A stretch of DNA of 64,000 bases, from NCBI RefSeq assembly GCF_014650755.1, contig NZ_BMVO01000001.1, positions 434,001 to 498,000 of the forward strand. Direction: 5' to 3'. Below the pieces are notes generated by a model. The model did not search any database. It had not been told where the DNA came from and was given only the letters and a program-made list of their open reading frames with translations. The position numbers were made by a program, and so were the translations under genes. The stretch comes from Streptomyces chryseus (GTDB lineage: Bacteria > Actinomycetota > Actinomycetes > Streptomycetales > Streptomycetaceae). Shown here in pieces: positions 27,051 through 35,396 of the stretch; the first letter of the stretch is position 1; each line of letters begins with the position of its first letter.

Positions 27051-27650
27051 GTGTTCCGTAGCCGTTCCTCCAAGGAAGAGAAGGCCCCCACCGACAAGGT
27101 GCAGGTGGACCTCTCCAAAGCGTCCCGTGACCCGCAGGCCCCGAAGGGCCGCCCCACCCCGAAGCGCGCTGTCGCACAGTCGCAGCGCCGCAACGGTGCG
27201 GTGGCTCCCTCGAACCGCAAGGAGGCGATGAAGCGTCAGCGCGAGGCCCGCCGTGCGGACCTGGCAAGGCAGCGGGAGGCACTGGCGAGCGGGGACGAGC
27301 GCTACCTGCCGGCCCGCGACAAGGGCCCCGTCCGCCGCTTCGTTCGCGACTTCGTCGACTCGCGCTTCTGCGTGGCCGAGTTCTTCCTGCCGCTCGCGGT
27401 GGTGATCCTCGTCCTGAGCATGATCCGCATGAGCAACATCCAGAACATCGCGCTGCTGCTGTGGCTCGGCGTGATCGTGATGATCGTGATCGACTCGATC
27501 GGCCTGGTCGTCCGGCTCAAGAAGCAGCTCAACGAGCGCTTCCCGAACGAGCCGAAGCGCGGCGCCGTCGCCTACGGCCTGATGCGCACGCTCCAGATGC
27601 GCCGCCTGCGCCTGCCGAAGCCCCAGGTCAAGCGCGGGGATCGGCCCTGA
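27051..27650 (+). CDS. DUF3043 membrane protein
   Basis: DUF3043 proteins are conserved actinobacterial membrane proteins of unknown function. The 199-residue protein has a long basic N-terminus (VFRSRSSKEEKAPTDKV, KRQREARRADLARQREALAS) and two transmembrane helices (about 105-122 and 126-146), followed by RLKKQLNERFPNEPKRG. The GTG at 27051 has no ribosome-binding site, while TACCCT lies 8 nt upstream, so it is probably leaderless. The methyltransferase gene overlaps its stop. Confidence 0.9.
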   Translation: MFRSRSSKEEKAPTDKVQVDLSKASRDPQAPKGRPTPKRAVAQSQRRNGAVAPSNRKEAMKRQREARRADLARQREALASGDERYLPARDKGPVRRFVRDFVDSRFCVAEFFLPLAVVILVLSMIRMSNIQNIALLLWLGVIVMIVIDSIGLVVRLKKQLNERFPNEPKRGAVAYGLMRTLQMRRLRLPKPQVKRGDRP

Positions 27651-28465
27651 GCACGGAAGATCCCACCGCTATCGCGCGGTTCGAGGGCGCGGCGGCCGAC
27701 TGGCTGAAGGGTGTCGGCACGCTGCGCGACACCGTCCGCCAGGAACTGGTCGCGCGCCAGCTCGACGAGCAGATATCGGCCCGCTTCCCGGTGGGCCGGC
27801 GCCTGTCCGTGCTCGACGTGGGCATGGGCCAGGGAACGCAGGCCCTGCGGCTGGCCCGGGCCGGTCACAAGGTGACCGGCCTGGAGTCCGACCCGGACAT
27901 GCTGGTCGCGGCCCGCGAGGCGCTCGCCGGCGAGCCCGAGGGCATCCGCGAGCGGATGCGCCTGGTCGAGGGCGACGGCCTGGAGACCGGGGTGCACTTC
28001 CTGCCGGGCAGCTTCGACGTGGTGCTGTGCCACGGCGTGCTGATGTACGTCGAGGAGCCCGACGCCATGGTGGCGGGGCTCGGCCGGATGCTGGCGCCCG
28101 GCGGGCTGCTGTCCCTGCTCGTACGGAACGCCGACGCGCTCGCGATGCGGCCGGGCCTGGCCGGCGACTGGGCCGGGGCGCTCGCCGCGTTCGACTCGGA
28201 CGCCTACACCAGCCGGCTCGGCCTGCGGGTGCGCGCCGACCGCCTCGACGCCCTGACGTCGACGCTCGCCGGAATCGCCGCGCCGCTGCACACCTGGTAC
28301 GGCGTGCGGGTCTTCACCGACAACGTCGAGGGTGACGCCGACGACGCCTCGCGGCTGCCGCCGCAGGAGCTGGAGCGGATCCTGGCCCTGGAGGACCGTG
28401 CGGGACGGTCCGACCCCTACCGCCGGGTCGCGGCGCTGCTGCACCTGTGTGGCGTACGGGGCTGA
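27647..28465 (+). CDS. SAM-dependent methyltransferase, possible CTG start
   Basis: The protein is a class-I SAM methyltransferase of about 272 residues. Motif I is VLDVGMGQGTQALRLA, the acidic motif II end is GLESDP, and FDVVLCHGVLMYVEEP is motif IV. Similarity to the CmoA/SmtA group is visible; the substrate is unknown. The protein most probably starts at CTG 27647, which overlaps the DUF3043 stop as CTGA and follows GGGGAT. An ATG/GTG start would need either a 62-residue Arg-rich extension inside DUF3043 or loss of the N-terminus. Confidence 0.8.
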   Translation: MSTEDPTAIARFEGAAADWLKGVGTLRDTVRQELVARQLDEQISARFPVGRRLSVLDVGMGQGTQALRLARAGHKVTGLESDPDMLVAAREALAGEPEGIRERMRLVEGDGLETGVHFLPGSFDVVLCHGVLMYVEEPDAMVAGLGRMLAPGGLLSLLVRNADALAMRPGLAGDWAGALAAFDSDAYTSRLGLRVRADRLDALTSTLAGIAAPLHTWYGVRVFTDNVEGDADDASRLPPQELERILALEDRAGRSDPYRRVAALLHLCGVRG

Positions 28466-28586
28466 GCCTGCCGCCCGGACGGCGGCGTACCGCCCGCCGG
28501 TCCGGCCCTGTGGGCCCTCGCCCCGCCGCCCCTCCGATGGACCTTCTCCACGGGCCTTGGATTCCCCCGAAAGGGACACTCCAGGC

Positions 28587-29672
28587 ATGGATGGATCACA
28601 TGCCCCCGGTGGTGCACTCCGACGGCTTCCCCTGCCCGTGACCGCCGCGGCCTGTGCGGTCGTACTGGCCTGCCTGAGCGGGTGCTCCGACTCCCCGGCG
28701 GTGTCCGCGTCGCCGCGGGCGAGCGCGGAGGCGGGGGCGCCGGTGGCGCTGCAGGACCTGGAGAGCGAGTACCGGCGGGTGATCCGCGACGTACTGCCGT
28801 CGGTCGTGCAGATCGAGGGGGCCGACGGGCTCGGCTCGGGTGTCGTCCACGACGACCGGGGCCATGTCGTCACCAACGCCCATGTGGTCGGCGGCGAACG
28901 GGACTTCAAGGTCACGGTGGCCACCGGTGGCGGCTCGCTCCGCGCCCGGCTCGTCGCCGCGTACCCGGACCAGGACCTCGCCGTCGTCAAGCTGGACAGC
29001 GTCCCCGACGGACTGCGGCCCGCCCGGCTGGCGGACTCCTCGGAGGTCGAGGTGGGGCAGATCGTGCTGGCGATGGGCAGCCCGCTGGGCCTGTCGAGCA
29101 GCGTCACCCAGGGCATCGTCTCGGCGGTCGGCCGGACGGTGAGCGCGGGCCGTTCGGGCGGCGGCACGGGCGCGACCATCGCGAACATGGTGCAGACGTC
29201 GGCCGCGATCAACCCGGGCAACAGCGGCGGAGCCCTGGTCAACCTCGACGGCGAGGTCATCGGTATCCCGACACTGGCGGCCACCGACCCCCGGATGGGC
29301 GGCGGGGCGGCGCCGGGGATCGGGTTCGCGATCCCGTCCTCGACGGTACGGACGATCGCCGGCCAGATCGTGCGGGACGGCCGGGTCACCGACTCGGGGC
29401 GGGCGGCGCTGGACATCACGGGCCGCACCGTCGTGGACGACGAGTTCGCGCCGACCGGCGTCGCCGTGGTGTCGGCCGAGGAGGGCGGCGCGGCGGCGAC
29501 GGCGGGGCTGCGGGCCGGCGATGTCATCACCGCACTCGGCGGGGCCGAGATCACCACGATCACCTCGCTGGCGGAGGCCCTGGCCTCGCACGAGCCGGGC
29601 GACCGGGTGCGGGTGGGTTACCTGCGCGGCGAGGAGCGGCGCACGGCGGATGTGACGCTGGGCGAGATCTAG
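28587..29672 (+). CDS. HtrA/DegP-like serine protease lipoprotein with PDZ domain
   Basis: The 361-residue protein is an extracellular trypsin-like protease tethered as a lipoprotein. It has a signal peptide with lipobox CLSGC (Cys33), then the protease domain with triad His99 (TNAHVV), Asp130 (YPDQDLAVVKL) and Ser213 (NPGNSGGAL). One C-terminal PDZ domain follows (GGAAATAGLRAGDVITALGG). It should act in quality control of secreted proteins. The ATG at 28587 was chosen for the complete signal peptide; the ribosome-binding site is weak. A 121-bp gap separates it from the methyltransferase. Confidence 0.94.
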   Translation: MDGSHAPGGALRRLPLPVTAAACAVVLACLSGCSDSPAVSASPRASAEAGAPVALQDLESEYRRVIRDVLPSVVQIEGADGLGSGVVHDDRGHVVTNAHVVGGERDFKVTVATGGGSLRARLVAAYPDQDLAVVKLDSVPDGLRPARLADSSEVEVGQIVLAMGSPLGLSSSVTQGIVSAVGRTVSAGRSGGGTGATIANMVQTSAAINPGNSGGALVNLDGEVIGIPTLAATDPRMGGGAAPGIGFAIPSSTVRTIAGQIVRDGRVTDSGRAALDITGRTVVDDEFAPTGVAVVSAEEGGAAATAGLRAGDVITALGGAEITTITSLAEALASHEPGDRVRVGYLRGEERRTADVTLGEI

Positions 29673-29750
29673 TCCGGCGAGGTCCAGGGGCGGCCGCCGC
29701 ATCCCCGGGTGCGCTCGGGAAGCGGGCGGAACACCTTGTGCGTCGGCCGC

Positions 29751-29778
29751 CGTACGGGCTCGCACGGGAGCCCGTACG
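29751..29778. terminator. Bidirectional terminator
   Basis: CGTACGGGCT and AGCCCGTACG form a perfect 10-bp stem with an 8-nt loop between the convergent protease and 69-residue gene. Confidence 0.75.
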
Positions 29779-29831
29779 ACGGCCGGGACGCGCGCCCGGA
29801 CCGCCGGGACGCGTCGGGCACTACCGGCCCG

Positions 29832-30041
29832 TCAGGCCTCGTCGGCGTGCAGGTTCATCGGGCCGTAGATCTTCGTGCCGTCGTCGAAGAGCACCACCTG
29901 GTCGGCGCCGCCCTCGACCAGGTCCTTCCAGACCTCGCCGATCCACGACTCCGCGTCGCCCTGCGTGGTGAACTCCTCCGGCACCACCGCCGGCTGGACC
30001 TCCGTACCGTCGGCCTTCTCGAACCGCCACGTCCACGCCAT
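29832..30041 (-). CDS. Small conserved hypothetical protein, 69 aa
   Basis: Not assigned a function. The ATG at 30041 has GGGAGG 5 nt upstream. The protein MAWTWRFEKADGTEVQPAVV then EEFTTQGDAESWIGEVWKDL is acidic and soluble, probably a small beta-alpha fold, and ends near LFDDGTKIYGPMNLHADEA. Such a short protein is common in Streptomyces. It is alone on the minus strand, divergent from cobU. Confidence 0.75.
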   Translation of the reverse strand: MAWTWRFEKADGTEVQPAVVPEEFTTQGDAESWIGEVWKDLVEGGADQVVLFDDGTKIYGPMNLHADEA

Positions 30042-30140
30042 GTCGCCTCCCGGGTCCCACCCGTGCTTTCGTCCAGCACAGCCTGCCCCGCAGAGTAGCC
30101 GGGCGCGCACCACCGGCGGGGACGCGGGAGGATCGTCCTC

Positions 30141-31340
30141 GTGGAACTGACTCTCCTCGGCACCGGGGCCCCGGCCGGCCTGCCCCGCCCCGACTGCCCC
30201 TGCGCCTCGTGCGCCACCGCCCGCGGCCCGCTCGCCCGGGCGGCGACCGCGTTGCTCGTGGACGGCGCCCTGCTACTCGACCTGACGCCGGGGGCCGCGC
30301 TGGCCGCGGCCCGTGCCGGGCACTCGCTCACCGGCGTGCGGCAGGTGCTGCTGACGCACCCGCACGACGGGCCCCCGGTGGAGCTGCCGCCCGGACTGCC
30401 GGCGGCGGGCCGGGTGCCGGACGGGCGGGAGCTGACGCTGATCAGCGGACACCGGGTGCGGGCGGTGCCGATGGACTCGCCCGGCACGGGGTACGAGGTG
30501 GCCTCGCCCGACGGGGAGCTGATGCTGTACCTGCCGCCGGGCGGCGCGCCGGCCGGAGGGACGACGGACAGCCGTAGGTACGACATGGTCCTCGCCGACG
30601 TGACGGGCCGGCCGGACGCGCTGGCGCGGCTGCGGGCCGCCGGGGCCGTCGTCGCGACCACCGACGTCATCGCCGTGCACCTCGACCACGACGTGCCGCC
30701 GGGGCTCGAGCTGGGGCGGCGGCTCGCGGCGGCGGGCGCGCGGGCGGTGCCGGACGGGACGACGGTGATCGTCGGCGAGTACCACGCGGTGCCCGACGTG
30801 CCGCGCCGGACGCTGGTCCTGGGCGGCGCGCGGTCGGGCAAGTCGGTGGAGGCGGAGCGGCGTCTGGAGACGTTTCCCCAGGTGGTGTACGTCGCCACGA
30901 GTGGGGCGCGGGAGGGTGACGCGGAGTGGGCGCAGCGGGTGGGTCTGCACCGGGACCGCAGGCCGGGCGCCTGGCGCACGGAGGAGACGTGCGAGCTGGT
31001 TCCGCTGCTCGCGGCGCAGGGGCCGCCGCTGCTGATCGACTGCCTGGCGCTGTGGCTGACCGACGCGATGGACCGGGTCGGGGCGTGGGACGACGAGAAG
31101 TGGGCGGCGCACGGGCGGCGGGCGCTGGGGGAACGGGTGACGGAGCTGGTGGACGCGGTGCGCCGGACGCGGCGGACGGTGGTGGCGGTGAGCAACGAGG
31201 TCGGCTCGGGCGTCGTACCGGCCACGGCGAGCGGCCGCCGCTTCCGTGACGAACTGGGACGGCTGAACGCGGCCTTCGCCGGTGAGTGCGAGCAGGTGCT
31301 GCTGGTGGTGGCGGGGCAGGCGGTGGTGCTGCGGGGGTGA
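30141..31340 (+). CDS. cobU: Adenosylcobinamide kinase/guanylyltransferase with N-terminal MBL-like domain
   Basis: Residues 222-399 are CobU: P-loop LGGARSGKS (228-235), ATSGAREGDAEW, the HRDRRPGAWRTEE region that holds the guanylylated His, and VAVSNEVGSGVVPAT. It phosphorylates adenosylcobinamide and adds GMP in the nucleotide-loop assembly of B12. Residues 1-215 are a separate domain resembling the metallo-beta-lactamase fold of PhnP-like enzymes (MELTLLGTGAPAGLPRPDCP, then LLTHPHDGP and AVHLDHDVPP). The metal motif THPHDG departs from the canonical THxHxDH, so this domain may be inactive. The GTG start leads the cobU-cobT set. Confidence 0.9.
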   Translation: MELTLLGTGAPAGLPRPDCPCASCATARGPLARAATALLVDGALLLDLTPGAALAAARAGHSLTGVRQVLLTHPHDGPPVELPPGLPAAGRVPDGRELTLISGHRVRAVPMDSPGTGYEVASPDGELMLYLPPGGAPAGGTTDSRRYDMVLADVTGRPDALARLRAAGAVVATTDVIAVHLDHDVPPGLELGRRLAAAGARAVPDGTTVIVGEYHAVPDVPRRTLVLGGARSGKSVEAERRLETFPQVVYVATSGAREGDAEWAQRVGLHRDRRPGAWRTEETCELVPLLAAQGPPLLIDCLALWLTDAMDRVGAWDDEKWAAHGRRALGERVTELVDAVRRTRRTVVAVSNEVGSGVVPATASGRRFRDELGRLNAAFAGECEQVLLVVAGQAVVLRG

Positions 31341-31385
31341 ACGGGGCGGGGGGCGCGTGCGGCCGCCGGTGTCGGGCGCGGCGCC

Positions 31386-31435
31386 CGGGCCGGGCCGGGC
31401 CGGGCCGGGCCGGGCCGGGCCGGGCCGGGCCGGGC
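31386..31435 (+). repeat. Tandem (CGGGC)10 microsatellite
   Basis: Ten uninterrupted CGGGC copies lie between cobU and cobT. The plus strand then has ten evenly spaced GGG tracts, which could form a G-quadruplex, or GGCCCGG-type stems in RNA. The array is followed by imperfect CGGTTCC repeats. Confidence 0.95.
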
Positions 31436-31545
31436 CGGTTCCGTTCGGTCCGGTTCCGGAAGGGCCGGCACGCACGGCAGGAGTCGCGCCGGACCGCCGA
31501 CACCCCTGACGGTGCGTCAGCAATCGTGCCGGTACTGTTCGGCGA

Positions 31546-32691
31546 ATGAGCTCGCTTAACCTCGACGACTTCTCCGACCTGATCGAACGCCCCGACGGCG
31601 GCGTCCGGCGCGATGCCGAGGAACGCCGGGAACGCCTGATCGTGCCGCCCGGCGCGCTCGGCCGGCTCGACGAGCTGGGCGAGTGGCTGTCGGCCGCGCA
31701 GGCGTCCGTACGGGTCGAGCCCATCGAGCGGCCCCGCGTGGTCCTGTTCGCCGCCGACCACGGCGTCGCCGAGCTCGGCGTCTCCGCCCGGCCCGCCGGC
31801 GGCGCGCACCGCCTCGTGCGCGCCGTGCTGGACGGCGAGAGCCCCGTCGCCGTACTGGCCCGCCGCGCCGGGGCGAGCGTGCGCGTCGTCGACGCGGGGC
31901 TCGACTGCGACCCGGGGCTGCTGCCCGAAGACGTCGTACGCCACCGCGTGCGGCGCGGCTCCGGGCGTATCGACGTCGAGGACGCGCTCACCCTCGAAGA
32001 GGCCGAGCAGGCCGTCCGCCTCGGCATGGCGATCGCCGACGAGGAGGCCGACTCCGGCACCGACCTCGTCGTACTGGGCGATCTGAGCGTCGGCGGCACC
32101 ACCGCCGCCGCGACCCTGATCGCCGCCCTGTGCGGCACCGACGCCTCCGTGGTCACCGGCCGCGGCGGCGCTCCCATCGACGACCTGGCGTGGATGCGCA
32201 AGTGCGCCGCCATCCGCGACGCGCTGCGCCGGGCGCGGCCCGTGCTCGGCGACCAGCTGGAGCTGCTGGCGACCGTCGGCGGCGCCGACCTCGCCGCGGC
32301 GACCGGATTCCTGCTCCAGTGCGCGGTGCGGCGTACGCCGGTCATCCTCGACGGCGTGGTCTCCGCCGCCTGCGCGCTGGTGGGCCAGCGCGCCGCGTTC
32401 CGGGCGCCCGACTGGTGGCTCGCGGGCCAGGTGAGCGGGGAGCCGGGTCAGGCCAAGGCACTGGACCGGATGGCGCTCAACCCCCTGCTCGACCAGGGCG
32501 TCACTGTGGGGGAAGGAACCGGGGCACTGCTCGCGCTCCCTCTCGTACAGGCTGCCGCCGCCCTCGCGGCGGAGCTGCCCGAGCGGGAGCCCGGGGCGGC
32601 GAACACGCCGGCCGGCACGGACGAGACCGGCGCCGACGACGGCGCGTCCTCCGACGAGGCGGCCGCCGGGACCGTGAACACGACGGACTAG
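31546..32691 (+). CDS. cobT: Nicotinate-nucleotide--dimethylbenzimidazole phosphoribosyltransferase
   Basis: CobT makes alpha-ribazole phosphate for the lower B12 ligand. The 381-residue protein shows PPGALGRLDELGEWL, VVLFAADHGVAELGVSARP, LVVLGDLSVGGTTAAATL and the C-terminal catalytic Glu region VTVGEGTGALLALPLVQ. The usual GEMGIGNTT is GDLSVGGTT here, a small departure. The last about 40 residues are an acidic low-complexity tail (NTPAGTDETGADDGASSDEA). TACTGT lies 8 nt before the ATG, suggesting a leaderless start. It lies 205 bp after cobU, with the CGGGC array in the gap. Confidence 0.95.
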   Translation: MSSLNLDDFSDLIERPDGGVRRDAEERRERLIVPPGALGRLDELGEWLSAAQASVRVEPIERPRVVLFAADHGVAELGVSARPAGGAHRLVRAVLDGESPVAVLARRAGASVRVVDAGLDCDPGLLPEDVVRHRVRRGSGRIDVEDALTLEEAEQAVRLGMAIADEEADSGTDLVVLGDLSVGGTTAAATLIAALCGTDASVVTGRGGAPIDDLAWMRKCAAIRDALRRARPVLGDQLELLATVGGADLAAATGFLLQCAVRRTPVILDGVVSAACALVGQRAAFRAPDWWLAGQVSGEPGQAKALDRMALNPLLDQGVTVGEGTGALLALPLVQAAAALAAELPEREPGAANTPAGTDETGADDGASSDEAAAGTVNTTD

Positions 32692-32698
32692 ACCGGGT

Positions 32699-32724
32699 GT
32701 GCGGCCGGCGGCCACCGGCCGCAC
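32699..32724 (+). terminator. Terminator-like hairpin after cobT
   Basis: GTGCGGCCGG and CCGGCCGCAC form a 10-bp stem 8 nt after the cobT stop. It is GC-rich with no T-tract. Confidence 0.65.
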
Positions 32725-32767
32725 GCACGCGCTCCCGACGGCGTGATGCCCCATATCATCGCGTTTC

Positions 32768-34555
32768 ATGGGAGAAGTCCGCTTGGCCGCCGAAGGAACG
32801 AACCGAACGAGCCCGGCGATCAGGCGCGGCACCCCCCGCTCGCGCCGCGCCGCGGCCTTCGCCGTCTGGTACCTGCGCGTCGTCACGTTCATCAACTTCC
32901 TGAGCGCCGTGTGGGTTTCGCTCGGCCAGGATCTGCGACGCCACAACACCGACGACTACTTCACCCCCTACCTGCTGACCGCGGGCTTCGCCTCCGGCGC
33001 CTTCACGCTCTTCCTGGCCATCACCATGCGCCGCCGCAAGCGCGCCGCCTGGATCCTCAACGTCGTACTCGGCGGGCTGTTCCTGCTGCTGTTCGCCCTC
33101 GCGATGCTCTTCCCGGAGGTCCGGCAGTACTGGCAGAACTGGGCCTCCCTGATCCTCACCGCCGCTTTCGTGGCGGCCCTGTTGCTCGGCCGCCGCGAGT
33201 TCTACGCCAAGGGCGACCGCTCCAACCCGGTGCTCGCGGCCGTCGTGGCCCTCGGCGGGCTGCTGGCCACCTCGCTGATCGCCGCGCTCCTGGTCACGGT
33301 CAGCAACACCGCGCCCGACGACGACCGGTCCTCGTTCCTGGACCGCTGGCGGTACGGCGTGATGCGGCTGGTGTCGCTGGCGCCCGACGACGCCCGCCCG
33401 CAGGGCATCACCACGCCGGGCTGGGTCAACGTCACCATCAACGCGATGAGCACGCTGCTGCTCCTCGCCGTCCTGTACGCCGCGTTCCGCTCCCGCAGGA
33501 CCGTCGAGCCGATCACCGAGGAGGACGAGGCCGGACTGCGCGCGCTCCTCGACCGGTTCGGCGAGCGCGACTCCCTCGGCTACTTCGCGCTGCGCCGTGA
33601 GAAGAGCGCCGTCTGGTCCCCCACCGGCAAGGCCGCCGTCACGTACCGGGTCGTCGGCGGCGTGTCGCTGGCGTCCGGCGACCCGATCGGCGACCCCGAG
33701 GCGTGGCCCGGCGCGATCGAGCCGTGGCTGGCCGAGGCGCGCGCGCACGGCTGGATCCCCGCCGTGATGGGCGCGAGCGAGGAGGGCGGCACCGTCTACG
33801 CACGGCACGGGCTGGACGCCCTGGAGCTGGGCGACGAGGCGATCGTCGAGATCGACGAGTTCACGCTGGAGGGGCGCGCGATGCGCACGGTGCGCCAGGC
33901 GTACAACCGTGTGAAGCGGGCGGGATACACGGTCCGCGTCCGGCGCCACGCGGACATCCCCGACGACGAGATGGCCGAGCTGCTGCGCAGGGCCGACGAC
34001 TGGCGCGACGGGGAGACCGAGCGCGGCTTCTCGATGGCGCTCGGCAGGCTCGGGGACCCGGCGGACGGGCAGTGCGTCATGCTCGAATGCGCCGACGGGC
34101 AGAGGGACCTGAGGGCCGTACTGAGCTTCGTGCCCTGGGGGCCGCACGGCCTGTCCCTCGACCTGATGCGGCGGGACCGCGACTCCGAGAACGGTCTGAT
34201 GGAGTTCATGGTCATCGAGCTGCTCCAGAGCGCCGGGCAGCTCGGGATCACGCAGGTCTCGCTGAACTTCGCGATGTTCAGGTCGGTCTTCGAACGCGGC
34301 TCGAAGCTCGGGGCGGGGCCGGTCCTGCGGATGTGGCGTTCGCTGCTCAGTTTCTTCTCGCGCTGGTGGCAGATCGAGTCGCTGTACCGCGCCAACGCCA
34401 AGTACCGGCCGATCTGGGAGCCCCGGTTCATGCTCTTCGAGAAGAGCTCCGACCTGTTGCGCATCGGCCTCGCGGCGGCCCGCGCCGAGGGTTTCCTCGA
34501 AGCACCCGGGCTGCCCAAGTGGATGCACCGCAAGCACCTGGAGACCCGGCGGTGA
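32768..34555 (+). CDS. MprF-like DUF2156 phosphatidylglycerol lysyltransferase-domain protein
   Basis: The 595-residue protein has five to six N-terminal transmembrane helices (about 30-230) and a cytosolic C-terminal DUF2156 domain (about 245-590), which has a GNAT-like fold. In MprF this domain transfers an aminoacyl group from tRNA to phosphatidylglycerol. Visible conserved stretches are YRVVGGVSLASGDPIGDP, KRAGYTVRVR, GFSMALGRLGDPADGQCVM and SLNFAMFRSVFERG. No lysyl-tRNA synthetase domain is fused. TATCAT 8 nt before the ATG suggests a leaderless start. The exact lipid product is not known. Confidence 0.88.
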   Translation: MGEVRLAAEGTNRTSPAIRRGTPRSRRAAAFAVWYLRVVTFINFLSAVWVSLGQDLRRHNTDDYFTPYLLTAGFASGAFTLFLAITMRRRKRAAWILNVVLGGLFLLLFALAMLFPEVRQYWQNWASLILTAAFVAALLLGRREFYAKGDRSNPVLAAVVALGGLLATSLIAALLVTVSNTAPDDDRSSFLDRWRYGVMRLVSLAPDDARPQGITTPGWVNVTINAMSTLLLLAVLYAAFRSRRTVEPITEEDEAGLRALLDRFGERDSLGYFALRREKSAVWSPTGKAAVTYRVVGGVSLASGDPIGDPEAWPGAIEPWLAEARAHGWIPAVMGASEEGGTVYARHGLDALELGDEAIVEIDEFTLEGRAMRTVRQAYNRVKRAGYTVRVRRHADIPDDEMAELLRRADDWRDGETERGFSMALGRLGDPADGQCVMLECADGQRDLRAVLSFVPWGPHGLSLDLMRRDRDSENGLMEFMVIELLQSAGQLGITQVSLNFAMFRSVFERGSKLGAGPVLRMWRSLLSFFSRWWQIESLYRANAKYRPIWEPRFMLFEKSSDLLRIGLAAARAEGFLEAPGLPKWMHRKHLETRR

Positions 34556-34559
34556 CCGT

Positions 34560-35318
34560 TCACTTCCGTTCGGGCGACGGCGTCCGGTCAGGGGTCCCGC
34601 CGATCATGTCCTGGAACTTCCGGCTGAGCCCCGACCAGCGGCGGTCGTGGTGCCACAGCCGCAGCGCCGCGCGGGCGCGGGCCTTGGGGCGCCGGCGGTA
34701 GGCGTGCCTGGCCCACGGGGAGCCCGGCTTGGCCAGCCGGATCGCGCCGACGAGCGCGACCAGGGGCACGACCGTGCCGAAGAGCGCGGTCAGCAGCTTC
34801 CCCTTGGTGAGGGAGATGATCGCCAGGAGGAAGTTGAAGCAGACGTTCAGGACGACGAGGCCCCGGCTCTGCTCCTCGTCCGGCGTCAGCTGGTCGACGC
34901 CGAACGGGACGGAGCCGATGAGGACGAGCCCCACCAGCGCGGCGGTGACGACCACGATCTCCACGCTCTGCCGGCCCTGTTCGCTCCAGTACACGTCGTC
35001 GAGGTGCAGGACCAGGGCGAACTCGTCGAGGACCAGCCCGGCTCCGATGCCGAAGATCACCGCGCAGAGCGCCGAGCTGATGCCGTGCGCACCGGTGGCC
35101 ACCGCGCCGAATCCGCCGATCGTCATCAGGATCACGCCGGGAACCACATGGTGGATGTGCAGACCGCCCGGTGAGACGTTCTTGAAGGGGCCGCGCCCCG
35201 CCCGGATCAGCCGGGTGATGGTGCGGGTGATCAGGAACGACAGGATGAAGGAGAGCAGGGCCAGCAGCAGGGGGAGTTTCCCCGGCTCCAGGATGTTGCG
35301 ATACCACCAGTGACCCAT
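34560..35318 (-). CDS. Polytopic membrane protein of unknown function
   Basis: The 252-residue protein has about six hydrophobic helices and an Arg-rich cytosolic tail (YRRRPKARARAALRLWHHDR). GGLHIHHVVPGVILMTIGG has a His cluster in a membrane-adjacent position, and LVLDEFALVLHLDDVYW has conserved acidic residues, so metal binding is possible but unproven. It is convergent with the MprF-like gene; the stops are 4 bp apart. The family is not recognised. Confidence 0.85.
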   Translation of the reverse strand: MGHWWYRNILEPGKLPLLLALLSFILSFLITRTITRLIRAGRGPFKNVSPGGLHIHHVVPGVILMTIGGFGAVATGAHGISSALCAVIFGIGAGLVLDEFALVLHLDDVYWSEQGRQSVEIVVVTAALVGLVLIGSVPFGVDQLTPDEEQSRGLVVLNVCFNFLLAIISLTKGKLLTALFGTVVPLVALVGAIRLAKPGSPWARHAYRRRPKARARAALRLWHHDRRWSGLSRKFQDMIGGTPDRTPSPERK

Positions 35319-35383
35319 GCCACTCGCTTCCCCTCTGGAGGCTTTTGTGCGTTATGCGCAACTTACCGGCCGCGTCGGGCGAC

Positions 35384-35389
35384 TAGCGT
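35384..35389 (+). promoter_or_regulatory. -10 box of leaderless cobS
   Basis: TAGCGT lies exactly 7 nt before the cobS GTG and there is no ribosome-binding site, a clear leaderless-start pattern. Confidence 0.6.
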
Positions 35390-35396
35390 GCGCGCC

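Noticed and set aside
27461-27646. GTG start of the methyltransferase inside DUF3043
   Set aside because: It adds 62 Arg/Pro-rich residues read out of frame through DUF3043.
31341-31545. The CGGGC array as a CRISPR or attachment site
   Set aside because: It is a simple uninterrupted microsatellite without spacers or direct-repeat structure of CRISPR, and no integrase is nearby.
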